Assembly (NCBI GenBank): GCA_945900705.1
Contig: CAMDKJ010000117.1
Coordinates: 1 to 5,822, forward strand
From: Bifidobacterium breve
GTDB lineage: Bacteria; Actinomycetota; Actinomycetes; S36-B12
Direction of reading: 5' to 3'
DNA: 5,822 nucleotides
Part shown: positions 1-5,189 of the stretch, in pieces
How positions within the stretch are numbered: the first letter of the stretch is position 1
Layout: each line of letters begins with the position of its first letter
Program-made: the position numbers and the translations under genes
The notes under the pieces: generated by a model
The model's database searches: none
Told to the model about the DNA's origin: nothing
The model's input: the letters and a program-made list of their open reading frames with translations, nothing else

Positions 1-219
1 GCTGGTGCCGATTGGCGCGAGGCGGGGTGCTCAATGTGTTTAGCCATGAACCCGGACAAATTAGCCCCCGGGGAGCGCAGTGCGTCAACTTCAAATCGGA
101 ATTTCGAAGGCCGTCAAGGCCCGGGTGGTCGCACCCACCTGGTGTCGCCGGGAGTTGCAGCGGCCACCGCGGTGGTCGGTACCTTGGCCGCTCCCGCTGA
201 CCTTCCAAACCTCGTTTAA
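1..219 (+). CDS. leuC: 3-isopropylmalate dehydratase large subunit, C-terminal end (partial)
   Basis: This is the last 72 codons of LeuC, open from the window's first base and ending at TAA 217-219. LeuC is the iron-sulfur subunit of isopropylmalate isomerase, which with LeuD converts 2-isopropylmalate to 3-isopropylmalate in leucine synthesis in the cytoplasm. The fragment begins AGADWREAGCSMCLAMNPDK; the CxxC pair (fragment residues 10 and 13) matches the last two of the three cysteines that bind the aconitase-type [4Fe-4S] cluster in this family. It is followed by the highly conserved GERSASTSNRNFEGRQG segment and a THLVSP motif. The short divergent end (PADLPNLV) is typical of the family terminus. 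leuD starts 10 nt downstream, so the two are almost certainly co-transcribed. The remainder of the gene lies upstream of the window. Confidence 0.97.
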   Translation, partial: AGADWREAGCSMCLAMNPDKLAPGERSASTSNRNFEGRQGPGGRTHLVSPGVAAATAVVGTLAAPADLPNLV

Positions 220-229
220 GGAGCAGGCA

Positions 230-817
230 ATGGATGCATTTACCACCCATACGGGTACCGCGGTGCCACTACGCCGAAGTAACGTCGATACCGATCAGAT
301 CATCCCCGCCGAGTACCTAAAGCGGATTTCACGCAACGGTTTTGAGGATGGCCTATTTGCTTCTTGGCGTAAAGATCCCGAGTTTGTCTTGAATCAGCAG
401 CAGCACGTTGGTGCCACTATCTTGGTGGCCGGCCCCGATTTTGGTACCGGCTCTTCACGTGAGCACGCCGTTTGGGCTTTGCAGAACTATGGTTTCAAAG
501 TAGTTATTTCCTCGAGATTCGCAGATATCTTCCGGGGTAACTCGGGTAAAGGTGGGCTACTGACGGCCCAGGTGCCGCAGGAAACCGTTGAGGAGCTTTG
601 GTCACTGATTGATGCTGACCCTTCGACTGCGGTAACGGTAGACCTAGATAGGCAGCAGATCCGTGCCGGCCAGCTAAGTGCCGATTTCGATGTTGATGGC
701 TATGTGCGGTGGCGTTTGATGGAGGGCTTGGACGATATTGGCATCACTTTGCAGTCGGTGGATTTGATAACAGCCTTCGAAAAGCAACGTCCGGGAATCA
801 CTCCAACCACCATTTGA
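230..817 (+). CDS. leuD: 3-isopropylmalate dehydratase small subunit
   Basis: LeuD is the swivel-domain subunit that pairs with LeuC for the isomerase step of leucine synthesis. The 195-residue product is the usual length of bacterial LeuD (about 200). Visible motifs are VDTDQIIPAEYLK (residues 19-31), the substrate-binding GPDFGTGSSREHAVWAL (68-84) and FADIFRGNSGKGGLL (98-112 approximately). The reading frame stays open upstream to 80, but the start is set at ATG 230: a strong AAGGAG (218-223) sits 6 nt before it, and the protein then begins at the family's normal N-terminus (MDAFTTHTGTAVPL). The Shine-Dalgarno site overlaps the leuC stop codon, which suggests tightly linked translation of the two subunits in one operon. 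No truncation or odd residues were seen. A 142-nt non-coding gap follows before hup. Confidence 0.98.
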   Translation: MDAFTTHTGTAVPLRRSNVDTDQIIPAEYLKRISRNGFEDGLFASWRKDPEFVLNQQQHVGATILVAGPDFGTGSSREHAVWALQNYGFKVVISSRFADIFRGNSGKGGLLTAQVPQETVEELWSLIDADPSTAVTVDLDRQQIRAGQLSADFDVDGYVRWRLMEGLDDIGITLQSVDLITAFEKQRPGITPTTI

Positions 818-840
818 ACGTTTTTCTGCCTTCAACGGGC

Positions 841-856
841 ATGTGGTTGCCCACAT
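841..856 (+). other. Small hairpin in leuD-hup spacer
   Basis: ATGTGG (841-846) and CCACAT (851-856) form a perfect 6-bp stem around the loop TTGC. An overlapping alternative pairs GGGCA (837-841) with TGCCC (848-852). No T-run follows, so this is not a convincing terminator for leuCD. It could be a 3'-end or processing structure, or chance. Confidence 0.25.
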
Positions 857-863
857 CACGGTG

Positions 864-939
864 TGTCGATTGGCGTAATCCTTTAATTCGCAATAGTTTT
901 TCCCCTGTCGACATCCGTCGATTTTGAGCTAACGTCGAT
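864..939 (+). repeat. Four GTCGA-core repeats upstream of hup
   Basis: The spacer before hup carries TGTCGAT (864-870), TGTCGAC (906-912), CGTCGAT (916-922) and CGTCGAT (933-939), all in the same orientation. The 906 copy is also a perfect palindrome (GTCGAC, 907-912). The copies lie around the candidate promoter and in the presumed leader, so they could be binding sites for a regulator or part of an RNA structure. Function is unknown. Confidence 0.4.
870..899 (+). promoter_or_regulatory. Candidate hup promoter (-35 TTGGCG, -10 TAGTTT)
   Basis: TTGGCG (870-875) and TAGTTT (894-899) are separated by 18 nt, an acceptable layout for the main actinobacterial sigma factor, whose -10 consensus is TANNNT. 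Transcription would start near 906, giving a leader of about 54 nt before the HU start codon. The boxes are weak matches and the assignment is inference. The 142-nt spacer and change of function between leuD and hup make an own promoter for hup likely. Confidence 0.35.
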
Positions 940-959
940 CCTCCTGAAAGGTTTTTCCC

Positions 960-1337
960 GTGAATAAGGCAGATTTGATTGATTCGGTGGCCGCAAAACT
1001 CGGTCACACCAAGCGCGACGTAACCGACATCGTTGAATCCTTCATCGAGGAGACAAAAAAGGCTGTTGCCAGCGGTGAGCGCGTTGCTCTCAGTGGCTTC
1101 GGTATCTTCGAAGCTCAGGCCCGCAAAGCACGCCTAGGCCGTAACCCACGTACTGGTGAAACGGTGCAGATCAAAGCCACGAAGACCCCTAAGTTCCGCG
1201 CTGGCGCGGAATTCAAGGCGGTAGTTTCCGGCAATAAGAAGGCTGCTGCGAAGAAGGCTCCGGCTAAGAAGGCTCCGGCCAAGAAGGCTGCTGCGAAGAA
1301 GGCTCCGGCCAAGAAGGCTGCTGCGAAGAAGCGCTAA
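960..1337 (+). CDS. hup: HU nucleoid-associated DNA-binding protein with Lys/Ala-rich tail
   Basis: This encodes a histone-like HU protein that binds and bends DNA as a dimer and compacts the nucleoid. Residues 1-90 form the canonical HU fold: MNKADLIDSVAAKLG helix, then the HU/IHF signature GFGIFEAQARKARLGRNP (46-63) leading into the DNA-intercalating beta-arm with its conserved Arg-Asn-Pro tip (61-63). Residues 93-125 are a low-complexity tail of KKAAA and KKAPA pentapeptides, like mycobacterial HupB and Streptomyces HupS, here shorter than in mycobacteria. Such tails resemble histone H1 and bind DNA non-specifically. The GTG start at 960 is preceded by GAAAGG (946-951) 8 nt away. The gene is monocistronic by appearance: promoter candidate before it, strong terminator directly after it. 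The symbol could equally be hupB or hupS. Confidence 0.97.
   Translation: MNKADLIDSVAAKLGHTKRDVTDIVESFIEETKKAVASGERVALSGFGIFEAQARKARLGRNPRTGETVQIKATKTPKFRAGAEFKAVVSGNKKAAAKKAPAKKAPAKKAAAKKAPAKKAAAKKR
1236..1325 (+). repeat. Six tandem 15-bp repeats encoding the HU tail
   Basis: Six exact-length units each begin AAGAAGGCT and encode KKA plus two more residues: AAGAAGGCTGCTGCG (type A, KKAAA) at 1236, 1281 and 1311, and AAGAAGGCTCCGGCC or its GGCT variant (type P, KKAPA) at 1251, 1266 and 1296. The order is A-P-P-A-P-A, followed by a partial AAGAAG before the final Arg and stop. Every lysine uses AAG. Near-identity at DNA level suggests growth by slippage or recombination. Confidence 0.95.
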
Positions 1338-1350
1338 GCAAGTTGTCCGC

Positions 1351-1388
1351 GCGAATGGCCCACCAAATTGGTGGGCCATTCGCTTTTT
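1351..1388 (+). terminator. Intrinsic terminator of hup
   Basis: GCGAATGGCCCACC (1351-1364) pairs perfectly with GGTGGGCCATTCGC (1370-1383) around an AAATT loop, and TTTTT (1384-1388) follows at once. This is a textbook Rho-independent terminator 13 nt after the hup stop. The same hairpin lies 23 nt past the stop of the converging minus-strand ORF, but on that strand no T-run follows, so it would act there only as a 3'-end barrier at best. Confidence 0.93.
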
Positions 1389-1406
1389 GACGGCTCGGAA
1401 GCGCAT

Positions 1407-1598
1407 TTATTGTGGCAGGTGAATTGAATCCACGGCGCCACTTGGCGACAGTGCAATAGCTAGTCGCTGGCCAACGCGTAATTGAAGGAACACCGATTCG
1501 GCTACCTGCTGCTCGGTAACTTGTAGTAGCAAGCCCTCTTCTGTTGCAACTTGCGCAACTCCGTTCGGCAGCCAGCGATAGAAAGTAGCCGCAATCAT
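1407..1598 (-). CDS. Small beta-rich protein, possible cold-shock/OB-fold-like domain, coupled to cofC
   Basis: A 63-residue ORF whose ATG (1598-1596) overlaps the cofC stop in an ATGA tetranucleotide, a classic sign of translational coupling and the main reason to regard it as real. It ends 18 nt before the hup terminator tract, filling the space with no waste. The protein alternates short hydrophobic strands with turns and has a central LRVGQRLAIALSPSGAVDSIHLP-like end (here residues 40-62), which recalls the last strands of cold-shock-domain proteins, where a 'GQ.V.F....G.A..V' pattern occurs. The nucleic-acid-binding KGFGFI motif of true Csp proteins is absent. I recall short actinobacterial proteins of this pattern (start like 'ATVHRFDP...', then 'LRPGQRV'), but no function is known to me. 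OB-fold membership is inference. Confidence 0.72.
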   Translation of the reverse strand: MIAATFYRWLPNGVAQVATEEGLLLQVTEQQVAESVFLQLRVGQRLAIALSPSGAVDSIHLPQ

Positions 1599-2293
1599 TG
1601 TTTAATATTTCGCTGCAGTGTGGATTCGGTAGCCGGCCCGACGCCAATGCGTATCGCATCCCAAAGATCGACTTGGGTGTCTACATCGCGGTGCACGCGC
1701 GCTAGGCGATGACGCTCTGATGGGTTCTCCGAAAGTCCGATCTCTACGTAGCCAAGTGCTGCATGGCGAGCGCGCGAGCGTGTACCAAATGCCGGCGTGC
1801 ACCCGGCGATGGTGTGAGACATCAACATGGTGGTGCCAATCCCTTGGGTGTCGGCGACGAACGAACGCTCGTAGATGCCCGCGTAACGAAGCACAAAATC
1901 AATCACCTCACCGGTTAAGCAGGGAAGGTCACCAGCAACGATGGCAATGCCTAAGTCAGGTGGGGTCAACGAGGCGCCGAATAATGCCGCTTCATTTAGT
2001 CCCCGGTGTGGGGATTCAGGGGCCCACAGGTGATTGGCCTCGGCCGCAACTTGCTGCACGTTCGGGTCATCTGTCACCACGGTGACCTGAACTACGGCTT
2101 CTGAGTCACCAAGTGCGCTGAGAACGTCCTGCAGGAAAGCCAAAGCCAGTTCGGGACGGGCCGGGTCATCCGCCGGCATTAGCCGAGTTTTAGCCCCGGT
2201 CAGGGCTTTGACTGGTAGCACGACGGCCCAACGGCTTGGCCCGCTGATCAGCCCACCGGTAATGTTCACGGGCACTACTGTGGCATGGTGCAT
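1595..2293 (-). CDS. cofC: 2-phospholactate/phosphoenolpyruvate guanylyltransferase (coenzyme F420 synthesis)
   Basis: CofC (FbiD in mycobacteria) uses GTP to guanylylate a three-carbon phospho-acid (phosphoenolpyruvate in mycobacteria, phospholactate in archaea), making the donor that CofD/FbiA joins to Fo on the way to F420. The 232-residue ORF shows the family order: RWAVVLPVKALTGAKTRL (21-38), VTVVTDD (70-76), RGLNEA (97-102), the metal-site GDLPCL (121-126), DTQGIGTTML (148-157), PAFGTRSRARHAALG (167-181) and DVDTQVDL (203-210). The first 20 residues are an extension over the usual start just before RWAVV. GTG at 2269 (residue 9) would shorten it and remove the overlap with divergent plsC; no good Shine-Dalgarno site supports either start. 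It is first in a two-gene minus-strand unit with the small ORF. Which acid it prefers cannot be read from the sequence. Confidence 0.92.
   Translation of the reverse strand: MHHATVVPVNITGGLISGPSRWAVVLPVKALTGAKTRLMPADDPARPELALAFLQDVLSALGDSEAVVQVTVVTDDPNVQQVAAEANHLWAPESPHRGLNEAALFGASLTPPDLGIAIVAGDLPCLTGEVIDFVLRYAGIYERSFVADTQGIGTTMLMSHTIAGCTPAFGTRSRARHAALGYVEIGLSENPSERHRLARVHRDVDTQVDLWDAIRIGVGPATESTLQRNIKQ
2276..2281 (+). promoter_or_regulatory. Candidate -10 (TACTGT) for a leaderless plsC transcript
   Basis: TACTGT fits the actinobacterial TANNNT -10 consensus, and its last T is exactly 6 nt before GTG 2288. With that T at -7, transcription would begin on the G of the start codon. No -35 match is visible at 16-18 nt upstream, which is common for leaderless actinobacterial promoters. 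No Shine-Dalgarno site precedes plsC, in agreement. Confidence 0.45.
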
Positions 2294-3013
2294 ATAACGC
2301 GCCGCGACCCCTTGGGTTGGGGCTATCGGGTCACCGTATTTTTGTTGACCCCGCTACTTAACCTTTTGACCAAAAGGCACTGGGAGGGCACCGAGAACAT
2401 CACGATGCAACAAGGTGGCATGGTGGTCGCCACTAACCACATCTCCTGGTTTGACCCGCTCGTGACTTCGCATGTCTTATGGGATAACGATCGGCCGCCG
2501 AGATTCTTGGCGAAGGAGTCTGTTTTTCGGGTCCCGATTGTGGGGGCGATTATTACTAGCGCAAAGCAAATTCGGGTATATCGCGAAACCAGTAACGCCA
2601 CCGATGCGGTGCGCGATGCCATCGCGGCCGTTAATTGCGGTGAGTGTGTGGTGGTTTATCCAGAAGGCACCATCACGCGCGAACCGAACCTGTGGCCGAT
2701 GACCGGCAAGACGGGGGCAGCCCGGATAGCGCTGGCCGCCGGTTGCCCATTGATTCCGATGGCGCAATGGGGGGCTCAAGAGGTGATGCGCCCATACCGC
2801 AAGGAATTTCGCATCCTGCCCCGTAAAACCATGAAGATCTTGGTTGGGCCACCCATCGACTTGTCAGATTTACGAAATCGCCCGCTCGATGCCGATACAT
2901 TGCACCTTGCAACGAATCGATTGATGGATGCCCTCACCGGGCTGCTCGCGCAAATTCGTCAGGAGACCCCACCCGAGGAGCGTTACGTGTTTGACCGTGA
3001 GGAGCATTCGTGA
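2285..3013 (+). CDS. plsC: 1-acyl-sn-glycerol-3-phosphate acyltransferase (PlsC family)
   Basis: A membrane-associated acyltransferase that probably adds the second acyl chain to lysophosphatidic acid to give phosphatidic acid. Of 242 residues, the catalytic HX4D box is NHISWFD (51-57; His52, Asp57), motif II is seen around GAIITSAKQIRVYR (87-100), motif III is VVYPEGT (123-129) and motif IV LAAGCPLIPMA (150-160). Residues 14-30 (YRVTVFLLTPLLNLLTK) form a hydrophobic N-terminal stretch that may anchor it in the membrane. ATG 2285 and GTG 2288 are adjacent possible starts; neither has a ribosome site, and the -10-like TACTGT favours GTG 2288 as a leaderless start. It overlaps gpsA by 4 nt (GTGA), so the enzymes of glycerol-3-phosphate supply and acylation are coupled. 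Other lysophospholipid acyltransferase roles in this superfamily cannot be excluded. Confidence 0.93.
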   Translation: MVHITRRDPLGWGYRVTVFLLTPLLNLLTKRHWEGTENITMQQGGMVVATNHISWFDPLVTSHVLWDNDRPPRFLAKESVFRVPIVGAIITSAKQIRVYRETSNATDAVRDAIAAVNCGECVVVYPEGTITREPNLWPMTGKTGAARIALAAGCPLIPMAQWGAQEVMRPYRKEFRILPRKTMKILVGPPIDLSDLRNRPLDADTLHLATNRLMDALTGLLAQIRQETPPEERYVFDREEHS

Positions 3014-4023
3014 CCGAAATTCGGGTTGCCATCATGGGTAGTGGGTCTTGGGGCACCGCATTTGGCATGGTGCTCGCCGACGCCGGGTGTGAGGTACTGA
3101 TGTGGTCGCGCGAGGCTGCCGTGGCCCGGCAGGTCAATGAGGAGCATTTGAATTCTGCTTACCACCCCGGTATTACTCTGCCCGCTAAATTACATGCGAC
3201 AACCGATGCCAGCAAGGCGCTCGCGGGAGCTTCGATCGTGGTGCTCGCGTTGCCCTCTCAAGTTTTACGGGCCAATCTACAAACTTGGAAAGAAGAGTTA
3301 GCCCCCGGAAGTGTGGTCGTAAGTTTGATGAAAGGTATTGAGTTCGGCACTTCGCTGCGGATGAGTGAAGTCATTGCCGAAGTCACCGGGGTTGAGCCCG
3401 GCCGCATCGCGGTGATTTCTGGCCCAAACTTGGCCGGTGAAATCGCGCTGCGCCAGCCAACGGCAACAACAGTCGCCTGCGCCGATGAGGCCAGCGCTTT
3501 GGCACTGCAGGAAGCCTGCACCACTGACTACTTTCGCCCGTACTGGACAACTGATGTAGTCGGCACTGAGATCGGGGGCGCGGTCAAGAACGTAATCGCA
3601 CTCGCCAACGGCATCGCGGTCGGTATGGGGCTCGGAGAGAACTCGCAGGCATCTTTAATGACCCGGGGGCTCGCTGAGATGGCTCGCCTCGGTGTTGCCC
3701 TTGGAGCCGACCCGTTGACATTCCAGGGCTTAGCGGGCGTTGGTGATCTGGTTGCTACCTGCCAGTCACCCCTCTCGCGCAACCGCTCCTTCGGTGAAAA
3801 CCTGGGGCGTGGTTTATCGGTTGAGCAAACAATCGAAGTTACCAAGCAGACCTGCGAGGGCTATAAGAGTTGCCAGCCGATTCTGGACCTAGCCAAACTT
3901 CATGATGTCGATATGCCAATCACCGAGCAGGTGGTTGCCGTACTTCATCACGGTCAGTCCCCGAAAATGATGGCTTCTGCTTTTATGTCCCGCGACACTA
4001 AGCGCGAAAGTGCGCTCACCTAG
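3010..4023 (+). CDS. gpsA: Glycerol-3-phosphate dehydrogenase [NAD(P)+]
   Basis: GpsA reduces dihydroxyacetone phosphate to sn-glycerol-3-phosphate, the backbone of phospholipids, in the cytoplasm. The 337-residue product has normal family length. It shows the dinucleotide-binding MGSGSWGTAF (9-18, GxGxxG), LALPSQ (79-84), SLMKGIE with the conserved Lys108, SGPNLAGEIA (137-146), and the catalytic-domain run GGAVKNVIALANGIAVGMG (189-207) with Lys193, followed by NSQASLMTRGLAEM and the GVGDL and SRN motifs of the substrate domain. GTG 3010 is chosen because GAGGAG (2999-3004) lies 5 nt upstream and it overlaps the plsC stop as GTGA; translation is probably coupled. The stop (4021-4023) lies only 4 nt from the stop of the converging PLP-enzyme gene. 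Nothing unusual was seen in the protein. Confidence 0.98.
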   Translation: MTEIRVAIMGSGSWGTAFGMVLADAGCEVLMWSREAAVARQVNEEHLNSAYHPGITLPAKLHATTDASKALAGASIVVLALPSQVLRANLQTWKEELAPGSVVVSLMKGIEFGTSLRMSEVIAEVTGVEPGRIAVISGPNLAGEIALRQPTATTVACADEASALALQEACTTDYFRPYWTTDVVGTEIGGAVKNVIALANGIAVGMGLGENSQASLMTRGLAEMARLGVALGADPLTFQGLAGVGDLVATCQSPLSRNRSFGENLGRGLSVEQTIEVTKQTCEGYKSCQPILDLAKLHDVDMPITEQVVAVLHHGQSPKMMASAFMSRDTKRESALT

Positions 4024-4037
4024 GTTTTTACCTGAGC
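4014..4037. other. Imperfect hairpin across the two convergent stop codons
   Basis: AGGT (4022-4025) pairs with ACCT (4030-4033) around TTTT, and GCTC (4014-4017) with GAGC (4034-4037), leaving a 4-nt bulge on one side. It covers the stops of gpsA and the minus-strand PLP enzyme. It might act as a weak shared 3' end, but no T-tract follows on either strand. Confidence 0.2.
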
Positions 4038-5125
4038 ACCAAGTCCAAAGCCTGCTTGAGATCACGCCAGAGGTCGCCGGCATTTTCAATGCCGAAGGAT
4101 AAGCGGATTAAGTTCTCAGGGACGGTGGCGCTTTCCAGGGGCCAGCGGCGCCGACGTTCAAGGAGCGACTCAACTCCACCAAGGCTGGTCGCATACGTCC
4201 AGATATTTGTGCTTTCACAAACCGCATCTGCCGCATCGGAGCCTTGGGCAATTTCGATGGCCGCCATCGTGCCGAACCCTGGGTAGCGCACCCTTGAGAC
4301 CGCTGGGTGTTCGGCCAACAGAGCAACAATCGATTTGGCATTCTCTTGTGCCTTTTCAATGCGAATGGCCAAGGTGCGGATACCCCTTAATGCCAAATAG
4401 CAGTCAAAGGCGCTTGGCAGTGCACCGAGGAAAACTCGCCGCGTGCGAATCCGCTCGGCAATCTCCGGGTCGGTCGAGACTAATGCGCCGAGTAGCAAAT
4501 CTGAGTGTCCGCTCAGTGCTTTGGTGACACTGTGCATGACGATGTCAGCGCCGTCGGTGATTGGCTGCTGCAGAATCGGGGTGGCGAAAGTGTTATCGAC
4601 CAATACCAATGCCCCGTTGCTATGAGCGGCGGTAATACAGGTGGGCAGATCAGCAACCTGCAGCATTGGATTTGTTGGTGATTCAATCCACAGCATGGCT
4701 GCGCCCTTGCAGGCGGCCACTACAGCGGTGGTGTCGTCAACTTCAACTATGCGAAGTTGAATCCGGCCGATCTCCTCAAGTTCGCGCAGGCGCACGGCCA
4801 CGCCCGTGTAGGCCGCACTTGGAGCAACCACCACCGCACCCATTGGCACGAGGTCCATCGCAGCATTTGCGGCCGCCATTCCCGAGGCGAATACGGTCGC
4901 TAGCCCACCTTCGAGCCCACCGATAACGTCCTCTAGCGCATGTGAAGTGGGGGAATCGTAACGTGCGTACTCCATGGGGCCACCCGCGATAAAACTGGAG
5001 GCTGGCGCGATCGGGGTATTGAGCGGCGCATCGGGGACGCGCTCGGGCCGCCCGGCTGACACCACGAAGGTGTCAACGGATTGGCCGTGGCCGATGGTGC
5101 CTTCAGGGGGGTTAGTTACGGGCAT
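4028..5125 (-). CDS. PLP-dependent Cys/Met metabolism enzyme (cystathionine gamma-synthase/gamma-lyase type)
   Basis: A fold-type I PLP enzyme of the transsulfuration family, forming or cleaving cystathionine or a related thioether. Numbering from ATG 5125 (365 residues): YARYDSPT (53-60) gives the phosphate-binding Tyr/Arg, FASGMAAANA follows (79-88), VLVDNTFATP carries the PLP-ring Asp177, HSVTKALSGHSD carries the Schiff-base Lys202, and SLGGVES and LIRLSFGIE (Arg341) bind substrate carboxylates. The Glu in GGVES is found in gamma-synthases and gamma-lyases, not in methionine gamma-lyase. The frame is open to ATG 5206 and also has ATG 5143, but 5206 would run into ddl, the extra residues look non-family, and a -10 box fits 5125. 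VRYPG runs directly into FGTMAAIEI, so the loop that normally intervenes seems missing. Synthase or lyase cannot be decided; in related actinobacteria genes like this are usually labelled gamma-lyase. Confidence 0.9.
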   Translation of the reverse strand: MPVTNPPEGTIGHGQSVDTFVVSAGRPERVPDAPLNTPIAPASSFIAGGPMEYARYDSPTSHALEDVIGGLEGGLATVFASGMAAANAAMDLVPMGAVVVAPSAAYTGVAVRLRELEEIGRIQLRIVEVDDTTAVVAACKGAAMLWIESPTNPMLQVADLPTCITAAHSNGALVLVDNTFATPILQQPITDGADIVMHSVTKALSGHSDLLLGALVSTDPEIAERIRTRRVFLGALPSAFDCYLALRGIRTLAIRIEKAQENAKSIVALLAEHPAVSRVRYPGFGTMAAIEIAQGSDAADAVCESTNIWTYATSLGGVESLLERRRRWPLESATVPENLIRLSFGIENAGDLWRDLKQALDLVLR

Positions 5126-5145
5126 GGCATGAACATTAGCCATGC
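5122..5145. promoter_or_regulatory. Operator-like inverted repeat over the PLP-enzyme promoter
   Basis: GCATGGC (5122-5128) and GCCATGC (5139-5145) are perfect inverted repeats 10 nt apart. Inside them sits a smaller ATG-AA-CAT dyad (5129-5136). The structure spans the candidate -10 box, the chosen ATG 5125 and the alternative ATG 5143. It could be a repressor site or chance arising from repeated ATG-containing codons. Confidence 0.35.
5133..5138 (-). promoter_or_regulatory. Candidate -10 (TAATGT) for the PLP-enzyme gene
   Basis: Read on the minus strand, TAATGT matches TANNNT closely and is 7 nt before ATG 5125, so the transcript would be leaderless or have a 1-nt leader. This supports the 5125 start over the longer ones. 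Confidence 0.4.
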
Positions 5146-5177
5146 ACCCGGTGGTTATCGACTCAGAGTCCAGCAGA

Positions 5178-5183
5178 TACGGT
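5178..5183 (+). promoter_or_regulatory. Candidate -10 (TACGGT) for a leaderless ddl transcript
   Basis: TACGGT fits TANNNT and its last T is exactly 6 nt before GTG 5190, the same geometry as at plsC. A poor -35-like TTATCG (5155-5160) lies 17 nt upstream. GAGG directly abuts the GTG and is too close to act as a ribosome-binding site, in keeping with a leaderless message. Confidence 0.45.
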
Positions 5184-5189
5184 CTGAGG

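Noticed and set aside
80..229. N-terminal extension of the leuD frame
   Set aside because: It overlaps the conserved end of leuC in another frame, and a strong SD and family-normal start exist at 230.
819..826. T-run just after leuD as an intrinsic terminator
   Set aside because: No stable hairpin directly precedes it; the nearest stem (841-856) lies downstream and lacks a following T-run.
674..1007. Minus- and plus-strand short ORFs across the leuD-hup spacer
   Set aside because: No ribosome site, no recognisable motif, and they overlap the ends of leuD and hup antisense or out of frame.
1115..1659. Long minus-strand open frames rich in Leu/Ala/Ser opposite hup
   Set aside because: They are the antisense reading of the 15-bp Lys/Ala repeats and have no start signal or family resemblance; HU on the plus strand explains the region.
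1720..2085. Plus-strand ORF of about 120 codons antisense to cofC
   Set aside because: Composition is arginine/cysteine/serine rich as expected of a shadow frame, and cofC carries all family motifs.
3528..3845. Minus-strand ORF antisense to gpsA
   Set aside because: Low-complexity shadow frame opposite a fully conserved catalytic domain, with no start signal.
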